Source of the DNA: Paragonimus skrjabini miyazakii
Lineage: Eukaryota > Platyhelminthes > Trematoda > Plagiorchiida > Troglotrematidae
DNA length: 64,000 nucleotides
Direction of reading: 5' to 3'
NCBI GenBank assembly: GCA_014338405.1
Contig: JTDE01000159.1
Span: 184,990 to 248,989 of the forward strand
A program made the translations under genes and the position numbers. Of this stretch, positions 59,801 to 64,000 are shown one piece after another; the stretch's first letter is position 1; every line of letters starts with the position of its first letter. The notes under the pieces were generated by a model. The model had not been told where the DNA came from, searched no databases, and worked only from the letters and a program-made list of their open reading frames with translations.

Positions 59801-62800
59801 AGAAATTAGTGACGAAATGTAGCATTCCAATTGAGGTGACAGTACATCCGATCAGCTACTCAAGGTATACACATACTGCCAAATTCTGTTTCATGCTTAC
59901 AAATATTCGCAGTAAACCTTTGAAACGTGAGTGGTATTAAACCAGAGAATGATATGTATTCGCATATATAGGTACATCCAACAAAATCAGAACACTGACC
60001 TATGCGATCTGAGTTGGTCACACAATAGTTCAGTCAACTAACTCCCAGTCAACTTAAAACTGATTCACAACTGCGTATGAACATAATCAAGTATGAACCC
60101 ATTATTCCTAACAGTATTGGAAACTTTCAAAATCTTGAGTTTGGTAAGCCGTTATGCAAAATTTACTCAGTGAGCTGCCAATAGGAGATGCTAGGTAATT
60201 GCTTCAGGTAGAAGTTGTGATTTAATCTCATAATGTTAAAGATTGTGACGTTCTTGTTAATGAATCCACCTGATTAGTAAAGAATTCAGTGTATAATTTA
60301 GAACCAACAGGACACGACTATGAATAGCGCAATTTTGCACAGGCAGATCGACCTGACGTGACTGAAAACTTAGGTAAACTGTAGCTAATTCTGATGAATT
60401 TCAGGAAATGGATGGTATTCATCTGTTTCGTCGAAAATAAAGTTTTCATAATTGTTATTAGCACTGCATGTATGTGTTTTATTAACTGCCCATTATACTT
60501 TATTTTCCTGGCTACCCCTCTGTTCAGTAAAGCGAGTTATTAAACGCAACGAGAATTTTGTTTTGCTGTCCACTTAAACAAGACCACTTCAGTTGAAGCG
60601 CGGGTGATGATGACAGTTCAGTTTGTCTCAGTTAACATCATTCCTTTCACACTACATTTTGCCTCACCTACTGAATGTAATAGACTAGTTACCAGTTTTG
60701 TACAACTCTGATTTTGCTAACGGAACAGAACTTGTTACAACTGGTGCATAGTCACAGGGCATGCATTTGCCAACATCCGTCACAAACGACTGCTTCAGAC
60801 ATTACTGAGAAGCAGGAATAGTTGCTGGTAGTGTGGCTCACCTATCACCTAACATTTGTAAAAATTAGTTGTGTACTTCAATCACTAGAACACAAAATAA
60901 TAATCATATTGGTTGGCGGCCACCTGGAATTATATGTGGGACGGCTGATGATTGAGGTCGTCTGTGTTGTTTTATTTGTATGGCCGGCCTTACGTTCTAG
61001 TCGCAAATGTATTATCAGCAGATCATGAGAGAGACCAGTGATTTACTTATTGTTCTGTATAATCTTACGGTATGTAGTTTGAGTCAATTTAATCACAAAT
61101 TTATTCGTTTGATCTATAAGTTGTTAACATGCAACGCACGCGCACGTTTCGGTTCAACGTAATTCTATGATCAGAAAATTCGGTATGTTTTAAATAATAT
61201 TGTCTTCATTATTAGTTACCACTCTAACTTACAAGGTTAAGTCCCACTTCGATTCTGAATAATTCCGATAGCTAACATTTGAATTGAACAGCTGGAAAAT
61301 TTCAGCTATTGTGTGATTTGTTTCTTCAACATCACCGGCAATTACTGTGCGCATTGCGCGAAAAGAGAAAGCTAGTTTTTACCGTGAAAAAAAAGTAGGA
61401 TCGCGCGTGCTGCTAACAGCTTTCAATGAGAATTTACTTTCTCAGGCCACAAAAAGCACACGCACAACTCTAACCGGCTCCTTGAATGAGAAGCCCTATA
61501 ATTGACTATATATGTATTGTTCACCATGTCTGTTGAGAATGACAGTTGACATACTTTCGGATCTAGTCCACATGTCGTAAGACTTCAAACAGTGTTCAGT
61601 ACAGCAACAGTTATGATGGAATCAACTTGAACAGTTAGAGAAGACCGAAAATATTTTACAAATTCGGATAAACGGACCAGTTTTATACTAATGAAGCACC
61701 AAAGTTAACGGATGAGGTGGATGAGACTCTCCTGGCTTCCAGAAAATATAACCATAACAGTATGGGTTGACAGGTAATGGACTATACTGGGGTTTACAGA
61801 TATTTCATTGCAAACTTATCATGATTTCACATACTTAGGACTGGTTCCACACATACAGCTCATTTATCCTTATTAGATCTGCTTTAGTACTGTATTATCC
61901 TCCGTAACATAATGCTTCTATGTAACTGTTACATTTCTGGCACTGTCTAGCCAAAGCTTATCCGTACAACTGTTATCATGAATTTTTAAAATGACGTGTA
62001 TTGGTTATTTGGATATTGCAACAGATCTGGTTTTCCTTAGTGCTACGTGTTACTCGATCATCAGCTTGCCATCAATTGAAACATTTGTTTCAAATCGTAC
62101 TTAACTGTATCCAATAGCAGTTGATTTAATTACATTGACATTTCAATCACTATTTACTATTTAAAACATAAGTTTAGTGCGCACAGAAAACCTTAGTCTG
62201 TGTTTTGTCAAGAGTAAGGAGTGGTGCAAAGAACAGACTATTTTCGGATATTCATTATCTAGCCAATTACATCGTATTCTTTATCATCATTCCTGTCAAG
62301 CAAGAAAGACTTCAAACAGTTTCGGAGTAATAAACAGTTAGGTTATCAGATTGGCCTCCGGATTTACCAAGTGAATACAGGGGGAAACATGATGGATGAA
62401 CAATTTTTGTGAGCACAAAATTTTGAGTTGTGTAACCGAATTTCGATTAATTCGAATACGACACTCTACCACTTTGGATTGACAACAATGCAAACCATAA
62501 GTTAACTGGAAAGCTACTACTTCTTTCGAGTTTACCAGCTTGACAAGCATGATGTAAAAGGTTGTGCAACTGGTCCGATGACTAATCGAAACACCAAATA
62601 CTCCCGAAAAACTTACGGAATTTATTCGAGATGATGTTCCGAGTACAGAAGCTTTCACAAAGTGAACAGCGCAGCATTAGGGGACTGAAACGTTGATGGA
62701 CAAACGTACGTTGACCATCCGCCATATTATGATTGAGTTGCATTTGTACAGAGAGCATGCTTGTGATGGGTTAGGAATTTGGCCCATAACACTACTAATT

Positions 62801-62879
62801 TCTCAAGCTTCATAGTATTTAAAGTTCCGTCTAACCATAATGATCGGCCGTAGGTGAACAGCTACGACAAGTCCAGAAT
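56822..62879. other. Non-coding DNA downstream of exon B, one weak exon candidate
   Basis: No further phase-1 exon was recognised. One exon-like segment at 58957-59118 has plausible splice sites and protein-like content but a different phase, and is reported only as a finding. The 106-codon minus frame at 62338-62658 has no recognisable domain. Confidence 0.45.
57887..57921. repeat. Short tandem repeat, 10-bp unit
   Basis: CAGTCATAAC repeated about three times with one junction variant. No nearby feature explains it. Confidence 0.8.
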
Positions 62880-63903
62880 CGACTGACTAACAAGTTCGCC
62901 TCCTTCATAAATGAATGAGTTTCCAACCCTGCAATGACTCTGTTCAATGAATTAGGTATTGCGCGCAGTGTTGCTTCCTATTTAGATACTAACATACAAT
63001 AATTTCACGTACGCTTGATGATATCCTATTTAGTAGGCCGGACAAAGGCGCTGGGATTGTGGTTCTGAACGGATCTGATTATACCGACAGGATGTTACCG
63101 ATACTCTCAAAAACTAAAAAATTCGGGAAGACAGAACATGAGAAAGATAAGACGGCGTTTGTTGAAAACCAAGTTACTAATTTCCCAAAACGATTAATTC
63201 AACAGGGCAGTATCACACATACTCAGTTTGACCATATGAAACCAACTGAATCCATCATCCAATCATAAAAGTGATTGTGCATTTAGACCGATACTTGACA
63301 TATGGAATTCAAGCGGATAGCGGATGTATTAGAGTCTATACGACGGAAATTATGCCCACATAGTCTTCGTGACACTTTCGAGTTTGTAGGTTTCGTTAGA
63401 GAAGATAACTAACTTCTGGTGTGACCAGATTAAACAATCCAAAAACAAGTTCGGATTGCAAAAATCAAACCTAGAAGAATTACCTTTGCGGTGCATCCTC
63501 AATGTCCAGTTTACGTTCAGCGGTGAGCTGTATCAACAATCGGATGGAACAGCAATGGCATCCATTTTGGGTCCACTACTGGCAGAAGTAGCTATGAGCA
63601 AACTAGAGTCCTAACCTAAATAGGCCATTCGGAATCTTCATATGTACCGCCGACACTTAGACGATATATTTGTTTTTATACAACCACAGTATGAGTTAAT
63701 GACTATCTATCAGGTTTTTAACGCAGCACACGCTTCACTGAGCTTCACATCAGAAGGGGAATCGAGCAGCGAGATCCGCTTTTTGGTTGCAAAACTGACC
63801 AGATATCAAGACGATATACTGAGTAGGTCGGTATATTGCAAACCTACATGGACAGGTCAATAAACCAATTTCTACAGTTTTGTGCCCCTTAAACAGAAGC
63901 GAA
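62880..63903 (+). pseudogene. Penelope-like element, reverse-transcriptase half
   Basis: About 62880-63010 gives LTNKFASFIN and NELGIARSVASYLDTN, the region before the RT. 63014-63268 is open and reads LDDILFSRPDKGAGIVVLNG then SDYTDRMLPILS, the RT entry motif. After stops and frame changes come FTFSGELYQQSDGTAM and SILGPLLAEVAMSKLES (about 63515-63614), then YRRHLDDIFVF (63645-63677), SLSFTSEGESSSEIRFLV, SVYCKPTWTGQ and FVPLKQKRNL. The catalytic YxDD box has H in place of Y but keeps both aspartates. The copy ends at the RT/linker border; no linker or GIY-YIG follows in the window. Several stops and frameshifts make it non-functional. Confidence 0.8.
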
Positions 63904-63949
63904 ATCTAGCTCTGCCTGATTTTAGATGAGACCCAACTGTGAAAATTCA

Positions 63950-64000
63950 GGGCTTCGGCTGGATTCGAACCAGCGACAGACACACCATGCCTGATTTGTT
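63950..64000 (-). repeat. tRNA-like 3' half (SINE or tRNA-derived), cut by window edge
   Basis: On the minus strand GGTTCGAATCC (63961-63971) is a perfect pol III B box. It sits in a 5-bp T stem, GCTGG/CCAGC (63958-63962 with 63970-63974), around a 7-nt TTCGAAT loop, followed by CGAAGCCC as a possible acceptor strand. Upstream on that strand CAGGC and GTCTG could form an anticodon stem with a 7-nt loop, but the variable loop would be only two bases. That favours a tRNA-derived SINE over a working tRNA. The 5' half lies outside the window. Confidence 0.5.

Noticed and set aside
1..64000. CRISPR arrays, bacterial operons, rRNA genes or a complete tRNA gene
   Set aside because: No regularly spaced repeats, no clustered bacterial-style genes, no rRNA-like sequence and no full cloverleaf were seen.

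Overview
The window looks like a non-coding, repeat-invaded stretch of an animal genome. It is AT-rich, almost all open frames are short and random-looking, splice signals take the place of operons, and the recognisable elements are eukaryotic retroelements. The mix of Penelope-like elements (PLEs) with GIY-YIG domains, hammerhead-ribozyme motifs in repeats, a tRNA-like/SINE-like repeat class and a short-LTR retrotransposon points to a flatworm, most likely a digenean fluke. The organism is an inference from element types. No complete protein-coding gene is present.

Layout. 1-22 kb: mostly featureless AT-rich DNA, with a SINE/hammerhead relic at the left edge, a decayed LTR-retrotransposon protease fragment (2.3 kb) and a hammerhead-bearing repeat at 8.8-8.9 kb. 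22.4-28.3 kb: a PLE C-terminal fragment, a head-to-head pair of PLE termini containing the best-preserved hammerhead motif, then a 663-bp perfect palindrome of PLE pieces around a 100-N assembly gap. 32.7-38.1 kb: a hammerhead/tRNA-like SINE relic, then an almost full-length but broken PLE on the minus strand. Its 3' third is repeated in near-identical inverted form (905-bp arms). An older PLE remnant lies beyond. 38-48 kb: nothing recognisable.

48.46-49.83 kb: a GC-richer insertion built from an LTR retrotransposon. It has a 5' LTR, a likely primer-binding site and a broken gag with a 164-bp tandem duplication, then a second LTR in inverted orientation, all bracketed by a 4-bp CTAC target-site duplication. 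51.4-52.3 kb: the 3' half of a different PLE lineage, again with a hammerhead-like motif. 54.2-56.8 kb: two compatible phase 1-1 exons of a cysteine-rich, probably extracellular protein, separated by an intron carrying a solo LTR of the same family as the 48-kb insertion. 62.9-64 kb: a PLE reverse-transcriptase fragment ending near a tRNA-like T-arm at the window edge.

The elements appear linked. At least three PLE lineages carry type I hammerhead-like motifs with very short, palindromic helix III, and a SINE-like repeat shares a second hammerhead design with the 3' UTR of the palindromic PLE. The inverted arrangements (24.8, 27.5, 34.8 and 49 kb) are the most unusual part of the window. All catalytic and evolutionary statements are readings of motifs and alignments made by eye.
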